NCBI GenBank assembly: GCA_035543335.1
Contig: DASZZH010000006.1
Coordinates: 1 to 64,000, forward strand
Source: Burkholderiales bacterium
GTDB lineage: Bacteria; Pseudomonadota; Gammaproteobacteria; Burkholderiales; JAHFRG01
Direction: 5' to 3'
DNA: 64,000 bases
Shown here: positions 25,787 through 34,701 of the stretch, piece by piece
How positions within the stretch are numbered: the first letter of the stretch is position 1
Layout of the letters: each line of letters opens with the position of its first letter
The notes under the pieces: generated by a model
What the model saw: only the letters and a program-made list of their open reading frames with translations
Database searches by the model: none
What the model was told of the DNA's origin: nothing
Made by a program: the position numbers and the translations under genes

Positions 25787-26407
25787 TCAATACTCCACCG
25801 GAATCGGGTCGAGGCTTCGCCACAAATACCAGGTAGCGACCGAGCGCCACGGTACCCAGTCTTTGGCGATGGCGCGCATCTTGAGTTTGCTCAAAGGCCG
25901 GTTTTTGTTGTAGTGCATGCTCATCGCGCGCTGCAAGCCGATATCGTCGAGCGGCAGCACGTCAGGGCGCATCATATAAAAAATCAGAAACATGTCGGCG
26001 GTCCAGCGCCCAATGCCTTTTACCTGGATAAGATCGGCGACGAGTTCCTCGTCACTAAGGCGCTCCCAGTTCGCCACATTGAGCGAGCCGTTGATAAGAC
26101 GATGGGCGAGGTCCTGCAGGCATGACACTTTTTTGCTGGAAAGCCCGCAGTTGCGAAGTGCAGCGTTTTCCACTCCGGTAATATGCTGCGCGCTGATTGC
26201 CGGCACCGTGGAGACCAGTTTTTCCCACACCGTTTCCGCCGCCTTCAACGAGATTTGCTGACCGACGATGGAGCGCGCCAGAGTCATGAAAGCATCGCCG
26301 CGGCTGCGCATAACAAGGCCGCGGTGAATTTTAATCAGGCGCCTGAGCACGCTGTCGCGTTGCGCGAGCTCCTGGCTTGCCTGTTTCCAATGAGTTGGGG
26401 TGGTCAT
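25787..26407 (-). CDS. DNA-3-methyladenine glycosylase II (HhH-GPD family)
   Basis: A 206-residue all-helical glycosylase without the N-terminal AlkA extension. The helix-hairpin-helix is VKGIGRWTADMFLIF, and the catalytic aspartate is in LPLDDIGLQRA. SIVGQQISLKAA is the family's first conserved helix. It excises alkylated purines in base excision repair. It follows the DUF2062 gene on the same strand by 11 bases, so the two are probably cotranscribed. Confidence 0.9.
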   Translation of the reverse strand: MTTPTHWKQASQELAQRDSVLRRLIKIHRGLVMRSRGDAFMTLARSIVGQQISLKAAETVWEKLVSTVPAISAQHITGVENAALRNCGLSSKKVSCLQDLAHRLINGSLNVANWERLSDEELVADLIQVKGIGRWTADMFLIFYMMRPDVLPLDDIGLQRAMSMHYNKNRPLSKLKMRAIAKDWVPWRSVATWYLWRSLDPIPVEY

Positions 26408-26418
26408 GAGTGAGAAAA

Positions 26419-26976
26419 TCAGTGTGCCGTGCTCCGCCGCATTTTTCTTTTACGCCACTGTAGCATGATGTATGCACGCCATGCCAGTTGGACGGCCACA
26501 TAGCCCATTGCGGCAAACAGCAGCGCCAGCAGGATAAGCCCTAAAGCCAGTGGCTTGCCCATGGCGGCCGCCCAGTGGATGAGCGCGGATATCCAATCGG
26601 TGAGCGGTAAATCCCACAGATTCAGTTCGTGCTGCGGCAGATTGCCGTTATTCTGGCCGATGAAAAATGCCCCGAGCTTGTAGGCCAGAAAGTAAAGCGG
26701 CACGATGGTAAACGGATTGGTGTAAAACGTAACGAATACCGCAACCGGCAAGTTGACGCGGAAAATAACGGCGGCCAGCGCCGCGGCGGTGAATTGCACC
26801 GGATTGCTGCCGGGGATTAATCCGGTAAACAAGCCCGCCGCCACACCGCCGGCCACCGCATGCCGGTTCAAGTGCCAGAGATTCGGGTGTTGCAAAGCGG
26901 AAAAGCGGCCGATAAAGCGGTTTTCCCTGATACTCTCGGCGCTGGGCAGGTATTTTCTGAAAAACTTGGGTAGCAC
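26419..26976 (-). CDS. DUF2062-domain membrane protein
   Basis: A 185-residue inner-membrane protein with the DUF2062 pattern: N-terminal AVAGGVAAGLFTGLIPG, then VFVTFYTNPFTIVPLYFLAYKLG, and a C-terminal helix followed by a basic tail (RKRKMRR). Members are widespread in betaproteobacteria and have no proven function; they are sometimes near glycosyltransferases. Here it precedes a DNA glycosylase. The promoter region lies next to the MITE-like element at 27045. Confidence 0.85.
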   Translation of the reverse strand: MLPKFFRKYLPSAESIRENRFIGRFSALQHPNLWHLNRHAVAGGVAAGLFTGLIPGSNPVQFTAAALAAVIFRVNLPVAVFVTFYTNPFTIVPLYFLAYKLGAFFIGQNNGNLPQHELNLWDLPLTDWISALIHWAAAMGKPLALGLILLALLFAAMGYVAVQLAWRAYIMLQWRKRKMRRSTAH

Positions 26977-27044
26977 GGCGGCTTCTTGAGATAAATGTCT
27001 TTTGCACTTTACCGCAAAGCAATGAGCGCGTGTAGGTGATGCAG

Positions 27045-27443
27045 GGAACCTCTGATTAAGTCCTACGCGGTTGCGACGGCGTGCAATCCGGGTGCAGAGC
27101 GAGGCGTGAGGAACGCCGTTTGGTGGAGGCCAAACCAGTGACGAACAACAACGCTATGCGCACGAAAAGCGCCCCGGACTCGGACTCGCGCAGCGTGGAG
27201 CGGGAAGGGGCGCATGCTGCTGCAAGAAACATTGTGAAACGGGGCGCTATTGCTGCCGCTCCCGCACCCCAAGCTTCGCTGACCGTGTCGCGGCAGCCGT
27301 CCCTTCGGGTTGCGGCAAAATGCGGCGTCTGCGGCGTTGCGCTCCTCGTGCTTAAGCTACGGCTAGGCACCTTCGTCGCGCGCCTTGCATCCATCCGCAT
27401 TTTGCCAGCAACGCAATCCGCGGGGGACTTAATCAGAGGTTCC
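27045..27443. repeat. MITE-like palindromic element, copy 1
   Basis: A 399-bp element with perfect 19-bp terminal inverted repeats, starting GGAACCTCTGATTAAG at the left and ending with its complement at the right. Inside is a second inverted pair, GCAAAATGCGG and CCGCATTTTGC. Blocks such as GGTTGCGGC, GTCTGCGG and GTTGCTGG are shared with copy 2 at 53561, while the arms differ but remain self-complementary. It has no coding capacity. The right end lies four bases before the comEC ATG, and its AGAGG could serve as that gene's ribosome site. Confidence 0.75.
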
Positions 27444-27447
27444 TACA

Positions 27448-29838
27448 ATGCGACTGAATATTCTTTTATTTATCTGCGGCGTCTGGCTGTTGCAAAACCA
27501 GGCGCAGTTGCCTGATTGGTCTTGGGCGTGCGGGTTGCCGGTTTTGCTGGTGACCGCTGTTTTCTTTTACTTCAGACAGGGGAACGGGCCACGTTACGCT
27601 CGCGCAGTTCTGCTCAACCTGTTTTTTCTCGGCGCCGGTTTTTTCTGGGCGGCGTGGCTGGCGCAGGCCCGGCTTGCCGATGCCTTGCCTGCCGAATGGG
27701 AAGGCAAAGACATCCGCTTGAGCGGCGTGGTGGCGAGTCTGCCGCAGGAAAATGAACGCGGCATGCGTTTCGAGCTGGATGTCGAGGAAATACAGACGCA
27801 GCAGGCGAAAGTGCCGGCGCATATTTCATTGACCTGGTACCAGGACCGCAGGCAGCCGGGAAAACCTCTGCCGCAACTGCACCCGGGCGAGCGCTGGCAG
27901 TTGACGGTGCGCCTGAAGCGCCCGCACGGCAACGCCAATCCGCACGGTTTCGATTACGAAGCGTGGCTTTTAGAGCGCAACATTCGCGCCACCGGCTATG
28001 TGCGCGAATTCGCCGGGAATGCGCTGATTGCCGAAAGCGTTGCGCGCCCCTCTTATCTGGTGGAACGCATGCGGGAAGCGGTGCGCGAGCATTTGCGGCA
28101 AGAACTGCCGCAGGAACCTTATGCCGGCGTGCTCACGGCGCTGGCCATCGGCGACCAGCAGGCGATTCCGCAATCGCAGTGGAAAATTTTCACGCGCACC
28201 GGCGTGAATCACCTGATGAGCATTTCCGGCCTGCATGTAACCATGGTCGCAAGCCTGGTGCTGGGCCTGGCTTACCTGCTGTGGACACTCGTGCCGCGGC
28301 TCAGTTTGTGGTTGCCGGCACGCAAGGCGGCGGTGGTGGCTGGTGCGCTTGCCGCATTAGCTTATGCGCTGCTGGCGGGATTTGCGGTGCCGGCGCAGCG
28401 CACCGTGTATATGCTTTCAGTGGTGGCGGTGGCATTGTGGTTCGGCAGACAGAGTTCCGCTTCGCTAGCGCTGTGCATCGCGCTGTTTGTCGTGACATTG
28501 TTCGACCCCTGGGCGGTGCTGGCGCCGGGATTCTGGCTTTCCTTCGGCGCGGTCGCGGCGATTTTTTTCGTCACCACCGGGCGCGTGGGCCAATCGCATT
28601 GGCTTGCCACCTGGGGGCGCGTGCAATGGGCGGTGACGCTGGGGCTCACACCTTTACTGCTCATACTGTTCCAGCAGGTCTCGCTGATTTCGCCGCTCGC
28701 CAATGCGGTCGCCATTCCCGTGGTGAGCTTCATCGTGGTGCCGCTGACCTTGTTAGGCAGCCTGCCGCTGCTCGATTTCCTTTTGCCTGCGGCGCATCTC
28801 ATCATGCAGTGGCTGATGGTTGGGCTTACATGGATGAGCGCGTTGCCCGACGCGGTTTGGCAGCAGCACGCGCCGCCTGCGTGGGCAGCCGTCGCGGGAG
28901 TGGCCGGTGTAGTGTGGCTGCTGATGCCGCGCGGTTTTCCCGCGCGCTGGCTGGGCTGCGCCGGCTTGCTGCCGCTGTTTTTGCTCGCGCCTGTCGCGCC
29001 GGAGCCGGATGAATTACAGCTTACCGTTCTGGACGTGGGGCAGGGACTGGCGGTAGTGGCGAGAACACGGAACCACGCGCTGCTCTACGACACCGGGCCG
29101 GCTTTTTCCTCGGAAACCGACAGCGGCAACCGTATCATCGTGCCTTATTTGCGTGCGGCGGGGATCAAAAGTCTCGACGGTGTCATCGTCACCCACGCCG
29201 ACAGCGATCACAGCGGCGGCGCGATTTCGGTGCTGGACAGTCTGCCGGTGGACTGGTTCGCTTCGTCTCTTTCGGCGGAGCATCCAATCCAAACTCATGC
29301 GCGGCGGTCGCTGACTTGTTACGCCGGGCAAGCGTGGGAATGGGACGGCGTGCGTTTCGACATGCTGCATCCCGAATTATCAAGCTATCAGAACGCAAAA
29401 CTCAAAACTAATGCGCGCGGCTGTGTGCTGAAAATCACCAGCCGTTACGGCGCCGTGCTGCTGCCCGCGGACATCGAAAAACGCTCTGAAGAGGAGTTGC
29501 TCAAGCGTGCCCCGGAACAGCTGCAAGCGGACGTGCTGGTCGCGCCGCATCATGGCAGCAAGACTTCTTCGTCTGAAATTTTTATCGAGAAAGTCAGACC
29601 CAAAAACGTGATTTTCACCGTGGGCTACCGCAACTCATTCGGCCACCCGAAACCCGAAGTGGTGGAGCGTTATAAGACACTCGGCGGCAAAATTTACCGC
29701 TCCGATTTGGACGGGGCGCTCACGCTGGATTTCGATTCGCGCGGCGTTACGGTACGGCCTTACCGTGCCGAGCGCCGCCGCTACTGGCAATCCTGGCCAA
29801 GCGCCGAAGCGGGCGGCGCGGGCGACGCCTTATCCTAG
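27448..29838 (+). CDS. comEC: DNA internalization protein ComEC/Rec2
   Basis: A 796-residue competence channel. Residues 1-90 hold hydrophobic helices. An OB-like soluble domain follows (residues about 90-190), then the competence domain with GVNHLMSISGLHVTMV and seven or more helices. The C-terminal metallo-beta-lactamase-like domain has VLDVGQGLAVV, THADSDHSGG and APHHGSKTSS. It passes single-stranded DNA through the inner membrane. The length is usual for the family. The start is only four bases from the MITE-like element, which may supply its ribosome site. Confidence 0.94.
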   Translation: MRLNILLFICGVWLLQNQAQLPDWSWACGLPVLLVTAVFFYFRQGNGPRYARAVLLNLFFLGAGFFWAAWLAQARLADALPAEWEGKDIRLSGVVASLPQENERGMRFELDVEEIQTQQAKVPAHISLTWYQDRRQPGKPLPQLHPGERWQLTVRLKRPHGNANPHGFDYEAWLLERNIRATGYVREFAGNALIAESVARPSYLVERMREAVREHLRQELPQEPYAGVLTALAIGDQQAIPQSQWKIFTRTGVNHLMSISGLHVTMVASLVLGLAYLLWTLVPRLSLWLPARKAAVVAGALAALAYALLAGFAVPAQRTVYMLSVVAVALWFGRQSSASLALCIALFVVTLFDPWAVLAPGFWLSFGAVAAIFFVTTGRVGQSHWLATWGRVQWAVTLGLTPLLLILFQQVSLISPLANAVAIPVVSFIVVPLTLLGSLPLLDFLLPAAHLIMQWLMVGLTWMSALPDAVWQQHAPPAWAAVAGVAGVVWLLMPRGFPARWLGCAGLLPLFLLAPVAPEPDELQLTVLDVGQGLAVVARTRNHALLYDTGPAFSSETDSGNRIIVPYLRAAGIKSLDGVIVTHADSDHSGGAISVLDSLPVDWFASSLSAEHPIQTHARRSLTCYAGQAWEWDGVRFDMLHPELSSYQNAKLKTNARGCVLKITSRYGAVLLPADIEKRSEEELLKRAPEQLQADVLVAPHHGSKTSSSEIFIEKVRPKNVIFTVGYRNSFGHPKPEVVERYKTLGGKIYRSDLDGALTLDFDSRGVTVRPYRAERRRYWQSWPSAEAGGAGDALS

Positions 29839-29953
29839 TGGTGATGGCGGAAGCAGCTGACGAGGTTGATTTATCTATTCCGGCCATTATTTAAAACGAA
29901 CCGGACCGCGCCAGAAGCTATAATCTCATCAAGCGCATTCTTTGGAGAGGGTA

Positions 29954-31345
29954 ATGGGCAAGTTCCGCACCGAGCGTGACACCTTCGGCGAAATTCAGGT
30001 GCCGGCGGAAAAGCTATGGGGCGCGCAGACGCAGCGCAGCCTGGAGAATTTCAGGATTTCCGGCGAGCGCATGCCGCTGGACCTTATTCACGCGCTGGCG
30101 CTGGTGAAGCGCTGCTGCGCCAAGGTGAATCGCGAGCTTAAGCTGCTCGACGCCAAAAAGGCCGAAGCGATTATCAACGCGGCGGATGAAGTCATCGAAG
30201 GCCGCCATGACCAGGAATTTCCGCTGGTGGTGTGGCAGACCGGTTCCGGCACGCAGACCAACATGAACATGAACGAGGTGTTGGCGAACTGCGCCTCGGA
30301 ATTGCTCGGCGGCGAGCGCGGCGAAAAACGGCTGGTGCATCCCAATGACGACGTGAATAAAGGCCAGTCGTCGAACGATGTGTTTCCCACCACGATGCAC
30401 ATCGCGGCGGCGCAGGCACTGGTCAATCGCCTGATACCGAGCATCCAGAAACTGCGCGATACATTAAATCGGAAAGCGCAAGCGTTCGAGGCCATCGTCA
30501 AAATCGGCCGCACGCATTTGCAGGATGCCACACCCTTGACGCTCGGCCAGGAATTTTCCGGCTATGTCTCGCAGCTCGATCACGGCCTGGCGCATGTCGA
30601 GGCGGCGCTGCCGCATTTATACGAGTTAGCGCTAGGCGGAACGGCGGTCGGCACCGGTCTTAACGCGCATCCGGAGTTTGCGGTGCGGGTTGCGAATGAA
30701 CTTGCGCAGGAAGCCGACTTGCCTTTTGTTTCCGCGCCCAACAAGTTCGAGGCGATTGCCGCCAACGATGCGCTGGTGCACGCGCACGGCGCGCTGAAAA
30801 CGCTCGCTGCGTCACTCATGAAAATCGCCAACGACGTGCGCTGGCTGGCAAGCGGCCCGCGTTCCGGCTTGGGCGAACTCAAAATTCCCGAGAATGAGCC
30901 GGGCAGCTCCATCATGCCGGGAAAAGTGAACCCGACACAATCCGAAGCGATGACCATGCTGTGCGCCCAGGTGTTCGGCAACGACGTGGCCATCAATATC
31001 GGTGGGGCGTCGGGCAATTTCGAGCTCAACGTGTTCAAGCCGCTCATCATCCACAATTTCCTGCAAAGCGCGCGGCTGCTTGCCGACGGCGCGCAGAGCT
31101 TCAACGACAATTGCGCGGCGGGAATTGAAGCCAATCGCGAGCGCATCAATGAACTCATGAACAATTCACTGATGCTGGTCACCGCATTGAATCCGCATAT
31201 CGGCTACGACAAGGCGGCGAGAATCGCCAAGAAAGCGCACCAGGAAGGAATAAGCTTGCGCGATGCGGCTATCGCGCTCGGTTTTGTCACCGCCAAACAG
31301 TTCGACCAGTGGGTGAAACCACAGGACATGGTGGGTAAAAAGTAG
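29954..31345 (+). CDS. fumC: Class II fumarate hydratase
   Basis: 463 residues of the fumarase/aspartase superfamily. Conserved substrate motifs are [14 protein letters not shown] and the signature [13 protein letters not shown], with the catalytic Ser just before IMPGKVNP. It interconverts fumarate and malate without an iron-sulfur cluster. ATG 29954 has a GGAGAGG site seven bases upstream, which decides it over ATG 29942. A TATAAT near 29918 is a possible -10. The second cassette array begins about 270 bases downstream. Confidence 0.96.
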   Translation: MGKFRTERDTFGEIQVPAEKLWGAQTQRSLENFRISGERMPLDLIHALALVKRCCAKVNRELKLLDAKKAEAIINAADEVIEGRHDQEFPLVVWQTGSGTQTNMNMNEVLANCASELLGGERGEKRLVHPNDDVNKGQSSNDVFPTTMHIAAAQALVNRLIPSIQKLRDTLNRKAQAFEAIVKIGRTHLQDATPLTLGQEFSGYVSQLDHGLAHVEAALPHLYELALGGTAVGTGLNAHPEFAVRVANELAQEADLPFVSAPNKFEAIAANDALVHAHGALKTLAASLMKIANDVRWLASGPRSGLGELKIPENEPGSSIMPGKVNPTQSEAMTMLCAQVFGNDVAINIGGASGNFELNVFKPLIIHNFLQSARLLADGAQSFNDNCAAGIEANRERINELMNNSLMLVTALNPHIGYDKAARIAKKAHQEGISLRDAAIALGFVTAKQFDQWVKPQDMVGKK

Positions 31346-31611
31346 CCTAAGTACAATCCTTGCCGCACGGATAGAGACGCATCTAAAGCCGCACTACCCC
31401 ACGGTGAACGAAGTCGTCAACAAAAGAGATAAACTCATGGCAAACTTATGTTGCAAGACCTGATCTCAATATTTCTGATACCAATAGTACCGTGATTTGG
31501 CGTGTCTATAGAGCAGGTCCTTTGAGGTGTATTTGTCCGAAATCTTTTAAAGCTGCACTCGCATAACGTCTTGATTTTGACGTAGGATGACAAAATCATG
31601 CTGCATTTGAT

Positions 31612-31649
31612 GCAATTAATTACACCTTTTCGGGTGTCTATATCTAGTT
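31612..31649 (+). other. attI-like integron recombination site, copy C
   Basis: The reverse complement of copies A and B, identical over 38 bases. It reads rightward into the core GTTGGGC (31647-31653), a perfect GTTRRRY. The first cassette gene starts seven bases later. Homology to copy B continues leftward over about 70 bases (blocks GCAGCATG, ATCCTAC, ATCAAG, CGTTATG), but no integrase coding sequence follows within the 270 bases to fumC. Confidence 0.75.
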
Positions 31650-31659
31650 GGGCATCAAA

Positions 31660-32544
31660 ATGAACTGGTTCGCGGCACTCTTGGATCTCTTCGAAAGGAT
31701 CCCACCACTTTTTTGGGGCGTCGTGGTCGGCTCCTTTTTCTCCCTCGGCGGGGTTGTCTTGACCAACCGCGCCAACGATAGAAGGTTGCGGGCACAGCTC
31801 GCCCATGATCGAGATCTCAAGAATCGGGATCGAGAGTTATCCTTACGCAAGGAGGTCTACCTAGCAGCCGCGGAGGCGATCTTTGCGGGGTTTATCTCGG
31901 TAACGAAGTTCGCTAATTTGGAGATCGCGCACGACAAAATTACAGAGACATACCTTGAAAAGGCTCCGGCTATAGCGAAGATTCACGTCATCGCACAGGA
32001 GGAGACCGCAAGGGCTTTGGCCCGCTTTTCTGGTGAGCTCGGTGCTGTTTATCTGAGGCTTTTTGCGAAACGGGTTCCTTTGGGTTTTCAGAAACAACAA
32101 CTCACTATGCTCGATCGGCAGATTGTCGGCTTTGCCAATGAACGTGACCGTATGCTCGAGTTGATGAAACAATACAACCTGGAAGGAGCAACGGATCAGC
32201 GTCGTTGGAAAGTAATACAGGATAATTTCGACTTCGAACAGAGGCGCGTAGCCGAGTCGAGTAAACAGCGAGAGGCCCTTGCCGCGACGCTGTATGCCAC
32301 CCAGCTGGAGTACATGAAAGAGTGCATCTCCGAGACGACGAAACTCAGCCGCCTGTTAGTTCCAGTTATCGTCGCTGTCCGGACCGAGCTTGATTTACCC
32401 ATTGATGAAGCCACGTATCTGCAGATAATTGAGGAAGCAATTGAGAAACAACAAGCCAGTCTCGCCGAGTTTCTACAGCAGGCCCGGGGGTTTATTGCCG
32501 CCCAACCGGGCGCTGCAGGGGACGCCGCTAAAGCGGCCCCCTGA
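31660..32544 (+). CDS. Membrane-anchored coiled-coil protein, first cassette of the second array
   Basis: A 294-residue protein with one N-terminal membrane helix (PPLFWGVVVGSFFSLGGVVL), then about 250 residues of charged, heptad-like helix (for example RLRAQLAHDRDLKNRDREL and VAESSKQREAL) and a small C-terminal Ala/Pro tail. The architecture suggests a membrane-tethered scaffold; no catalytic motif is visible. Its stop codon lies inside the attC at 32500-32559 and its start is just after the attI-like core, so it is a textbook first cassette. The family is not recognised. Confidence 0.65.
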   Translation: MNWFAALLDLFERIPPLFWGVVVGSFFSLGGVVLTNRANDRRLRAQLAHDRDLKNRDRELSLRKEVYLAAAEAIFAGFISVTKFANLEIAHDKITETYLEKAPAIAKIHVIAQEETARALARFSGELGAVYLRLFAKRVPLGFQKQQLTMLDRQIVGFANERDRMLELMKQYNLEGATDQRRWKVIQDNFDFEQRRVAESSKQREALAATLYATQLEYMKECISETTKLSRLLVPVIVAVRTELDLPIDEATYLQIIEEAIEKQQASLAEFLQQARGFIAAQPGAAGDAAKAAP

Positions 32545-32559
32545 GCTAATGCGTTAGCC
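32500..32559 (+). repeat. attC site of the first cassette
   Basis: Bounded by GCCCAAC (32500-32506) and GTTAGCC (32553-32559). Arms GCTGCAGGGG and CCCCTGAGC pair with unpaired extra bases, and an inner GCCGCT/AGCGGC stem completes the hairpin. It overlaps the end of the coding region, a compact cassette design. Confidence 0.8.
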
Positions 32560-32574
32560 CTCAGAAAAAACCGG

Positions 32575-33456
32575 ATGGAGTTCCTCCACGGGGAAATTGA
32601 AAGGGAGTATACCCGCTGGCTAAAACTTGTCGGCGCAGAGGATCCCTACACATCTCGCTATACGGTTGGGCTTCACGAGGTCCTGCGGGCGCACTTCTTG
32701 ATCGCGGACTTTTTCATAGAGAGTGATTACGGAATTGGTGGAGTGGGTCCTCGGGATCAAAATCTCCTGCACTCCGCCATTTATCGCCAATTCATAACCT
32801 TTGGCGGCAAGGAAAAGTGGCCAGAACCGTACGAAAAATGCGCCACGCTTATGTTTGGACTGGTGAAAGACCATCCTTTTCACGACGCGAACAAGCGCAC
32901 TGCACTTTTGGTAACTTTGTATCAACTGGACAAGTTGCACCGGATTCCTAAAATAAGACAGAAGGAATTCGAGAATTTTGTGGTCGAAGTTGCCGATAAT
33001 CGCTTGGCCAAATACGCCAGATATAGGGAACTCTCCCGCGAGGAAGAAGACAGTGAGGTGCTATTCATCGCTGACTTTCTTAAGCGAAATACTCGACAAA
33101 TTGATGGACGATACTACACAGTCACCTACCATCAGCTCAATCAACTGTTGCGGAAGTATAGCTTTGGCCTTGCTAATCCAAGTGGAAATTTCATTAATGT
33201 CGTTCGCGTTGAAACGCGACACAAATATCTTGGGATTGTCGGTCCGGCCGTGACTCGCGAAATACGACTTGCTCAAATAGGCTTTCCTGGTTGGAAACGA
33301 CAGGTGGGGCGCGGCGCGCTCAAGACTGTTCGCGAAGCGACGGGTCTTACCCAACAACGCGGATATGATTCCGCAGTTTTCTACCAAGACGCGGATCCAT
33401 TGCATGCCCTTATTGACATGTACTCGGAGCCGCTACGTCGGCTTGCAAATCGATAG
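32575..33456 (+). CDS. Fic/Doc-family protein
   Basis: A 293-residue protein with the Fic active-site motif HPFHDANKRTA at residues 100-110 (catalytic His100; Doc-like DANKR). Fic proteins transfer AMP or, in Doc, phosphate onto target proteins; Doc toxins inactivate EF-Tu. The C-terminal half (residues about 160-293) has no recognised domain and is longer than in Doc. I see no separate Phd-like antitoxin and no inhibitory S/TxxxE(G/N) motif that I can place with certainty. Cassette gene between two attC sites. Confidence 0.8.
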   Translation: MEFLHGEIEREYTRWLKLVGAEDPYTSRYTVGLHEVLRAHFLIADFFIESDYGIGGVGPRDQNLLHSAIYRQFITFGGKEKWPEPYEKCATLMFGLVKDHPFHDANKRTALLVTLYQLDKLHRIPKIRQKEFENFVVEVADNRLAKYARYRELSREEEDSEVLFIADFLKRNTRQIDGRYYTVTYHQLNQLLRKYSFGLANPSGNFINVVRVETRHKYLGIVGPAVTREIRLAQIGFPGWKRQVGRGALKTVREATGLTQQRGYDSAVFYQDADPLHALIDMYSEPLRRLANR

Positions 33457-33472
33457 CATGAGGGCTAACCCT

Positions 33473-33522
33473 TGCGTGCAGCCGATGCTCGCGAACGGGC
33501 GCGGCTGACGCTAGGTGGTAAC
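33473..33522 (+). repeat. attC-like site, degenerate right end
   Basis: Opens GGCTAAC. Arms CCTTGCGTGCAGCCG and CGGCTGACGCTAGG pair with extrahelical bases. The right-hand core should read GTTRRRY but is GGTAACA, so this site may be inactive. It separates the Fic cassette from the zinc-ribbon cassette. Confidence 0.65.
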
Positions 33523-33526
33523 AGGG

Positions 33527-33675
33527 CAGGTCTTGAAATATCAGCATTGATGTAAAAAAGTAAATTGACCGTGGAAAAACTCTGCATCAAATGCGGCTAC
33601 CAGCGAAAACCCGGCGACACCGCGCTTGAAACTGAATGCCCGCACTGCGGCGCGCCGCTGAACGGCACGTTGGGC
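33527..33675 (+). repeat. Zinc-ribbon repeat unit 1 (same unit at 35968-36119)
   Basis: About 145 bases shared with 35968-36119 at roughly 85-90% identity by eye. Both begin CAGGTCTTGAAATATCAGC immediately downstream of an attC, and both end at a GTTRRRY core. The palindrome GCGGCGCGCCGC lies near the 3' end. Unit and boundaries together look like a duplicated integron cassette. Confidence 0.75.
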
Positions 33676-33681
33676 GTCTAG
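33571..33681 (+). CDS. 36-residue zinc ribbon, cassette copy 1
   Basis: From GTG 33571 the reading is VEKLCIKCGYQRKPGDTALE then TECPHCGAPL, with two CxxC pairs (CIKC, CPHC) forming a complete zinc ribbon. It ends at 33681, with the integron core GTTGGGC (33669-33675) inside its last codons. It matches the first 30 residues of the full-length protein at 36664. The 44 bases before the GTG (from CAGGTCTTGAAATATCAGC) are also repeated before copy 2. Expression is uncertain, as the start has no clear ribosome site. Confidence 0.5.
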   Translation: MEKLCIKCGYQRKPGDTALETECPHCGAPLNGTLGV

Positions 33682-33693
33682 GGAGATAGTGCA

Positions 33694-34158
33694 ATGACAC
33701 AAAGAGATAACCCTGGCGTAATCGCGTTCCCGCCGTTGCTCTACGGCATCGCGTTTGCCGTTGTTCTTGCACTTCATTGGTTCTGGCCGATGCCAATCTT
33801 TGGCCGCGCCGTTGCTCTCTGGCCCGGCCTCGCGTTGGTCATGCTTGGCGTTGGGATCGCAATATGGGGAAGAAGAGCGTTGCAGGCGGCAGGTACGAAC
33901 GTGAATCCCTCGCTCCCCACCACGGCCATTGTCACATCCGGCCCGTTTCGCTTCTCCCGCAATCCCCTCTATATGGCCCTAACGCTCCTCTACTTCGGAC
34001 TCACCTTGGCCGTCAATACGTGGTGGGGCATTGTCGTGCTAGTCCCGCTTCTCATCCTCATGCATCGCGGGGTTGTCCTGCGCGAGGAGCGCTACCTCGA
34101 GCAGAAGTTTGGTGAGACCTATCGGCAGTACTGTTCCACGGTTCGAAGATATCTCTGA
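33694..34158 (+). CDS. Isoprenylcysteine carboxylmethyltransferase-like membrane methyltransferase
   Basis: A 154-residue membrane protein with four helices. The ICMT/phospholipid-methyltransferase pattern is present: VTSGPFRFSRNPLYMALTLL (the RNPLY SAM-binding signature), then VVLREERYLEQKFGETYRQY, in which the EERxLxxxFGxxYxxY box is diagnostic. Bacterial members methylate lipids or membrane-bound amines; the substrate is unknown. The ATG has GGGAGA just upstream. Cassette cargo in the second array. Confidence 0.85.
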   Translation: MTQRDNPGVIAFPPLLYGIAFAVVLALHWFWPMPIFGRAVALWPGLALVMLGVGIAIWGRRALQAAGTNVNPSLPTTAIVTSGPFRFSRNPLYMALTLLYFGLTLAVNTWWGIVVLVPLLILMHRGVVLREERYLEQKFGETYRQYCSTVRRYL

Positions 34159-34159
34159 A

Positions 34160-34224
34160 TATGCGACTATCAGCGGAAACCAAGCGACACCGCGCCTGAA
34201 ACGAATGCCCGCGTTGCGGCTTAA
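34160..34224 (+). pseudogene. Decayed zinc-ribbon fragment
   Basis: About 65 bases match the zinc-ribbon repeat (TGCGACTATCAGCGGAAACC, then ACACCGCGCCTGAAA, then GAATGCCCGCGTTGCGGC) but with base losses that destroy the frame and with the palindromic end gone. It is the third relic of the same sequence in this array, located just after the methyltransferase gene. Confidence 0.6.
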
Positions 34225-34285
34225 TCCAGGCTTTAGGTAGCAATACCCTAATGGGCGTAAAATAGCAGCCAACGCGGAGATACCC

Positions 34286-34492
34286 ATGAATTTCACTATT
34301 GAGCACGAACGCGAAGACGATGGGCGGTGGCTTGCCGAAGTGCCCGAGCTGCCGGGAGTTCTTGCCTATGGCGCTACACCCCACGAAGCAATGGCGAAGG
34401 CCGAGGTGCTTGCGTTGCGGGTTCTCGCCGAGCGGCTTGAGCACAACGAAGCCGGACCCCAACCCATCTCCATCGCCATCACGTCTGCATGA
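34286..34492 (+). CDS. hicB: HicB-family antitoxin
   Basis: A 68-residue protein of the short HicB type: FTIEHEREDDGRWLAEVPELPGVLAYGATPHEAMAKAEVLALRVLAERLE, a partial RNase-H-like fold with no separate DNA-binding domain. It neutralises HicA, an mRNA interferase. An ACGCGGAGATACCC stretch provides the ribosome site. Its stop overlaps the ATG of hicA as ATGA. The antitoxin is intact while the toxin downstream is frameshifted. Confidence 0.88.
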   Translation: MNFTIEHEREDDGRWLAEVPELPGVLAYGATPHEAMAKAEVLALRVLAERLEHNEAGPQPISIAITSA

Positions 34493-34701
34493 CGGCATGG
34501 CCTTCGTCGAAGGCCCGGCGTGTAACTCGCCGCGCTGTTTCGGATTGGCTGGACTCTCAAGCGCCAGTCCGGGTCACATAAGACTCTCTCCCGTCCTGGA
34601 TCGCCGATTTCGTCTTCGCGTTTCACGACGGAGAGGAAATTGGGCCTCGAATGCTCGCCCGCATTGCAAAGTGCACGGGGTTGACACCAGAGGATTTGTG
34701 A
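34489..34701 (+). pseudogene. hicA: HicA-family toxin, inactivated by two frameshifts
   Basis: The segments MTAWPSSKARRV, LAALFRIGWTLKRQSGSHKT and DFVFAFHDGEEIGPRML appear in order. Together they match a HicA-like toxin with the catalytic His in the GSHKT motif. They lie in different frames: an extra base near 34525 and a missing base near 34605. As it stands, translation from the ATG stops after about 30 codons. The two shifts cancel each other, so only the central third is in the wrong frame. Sequencing error is possible, but nearby core genes show no such faults. Confidence 0.75.

Noticed and set aside
31435-31806. Minus-strand reading opposite attI-like copy C, considered as a second integrase relic
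   Set aside because: The translation has none of the tyrosine recombinase boxes; only the upstream non-coding part matches copy B.
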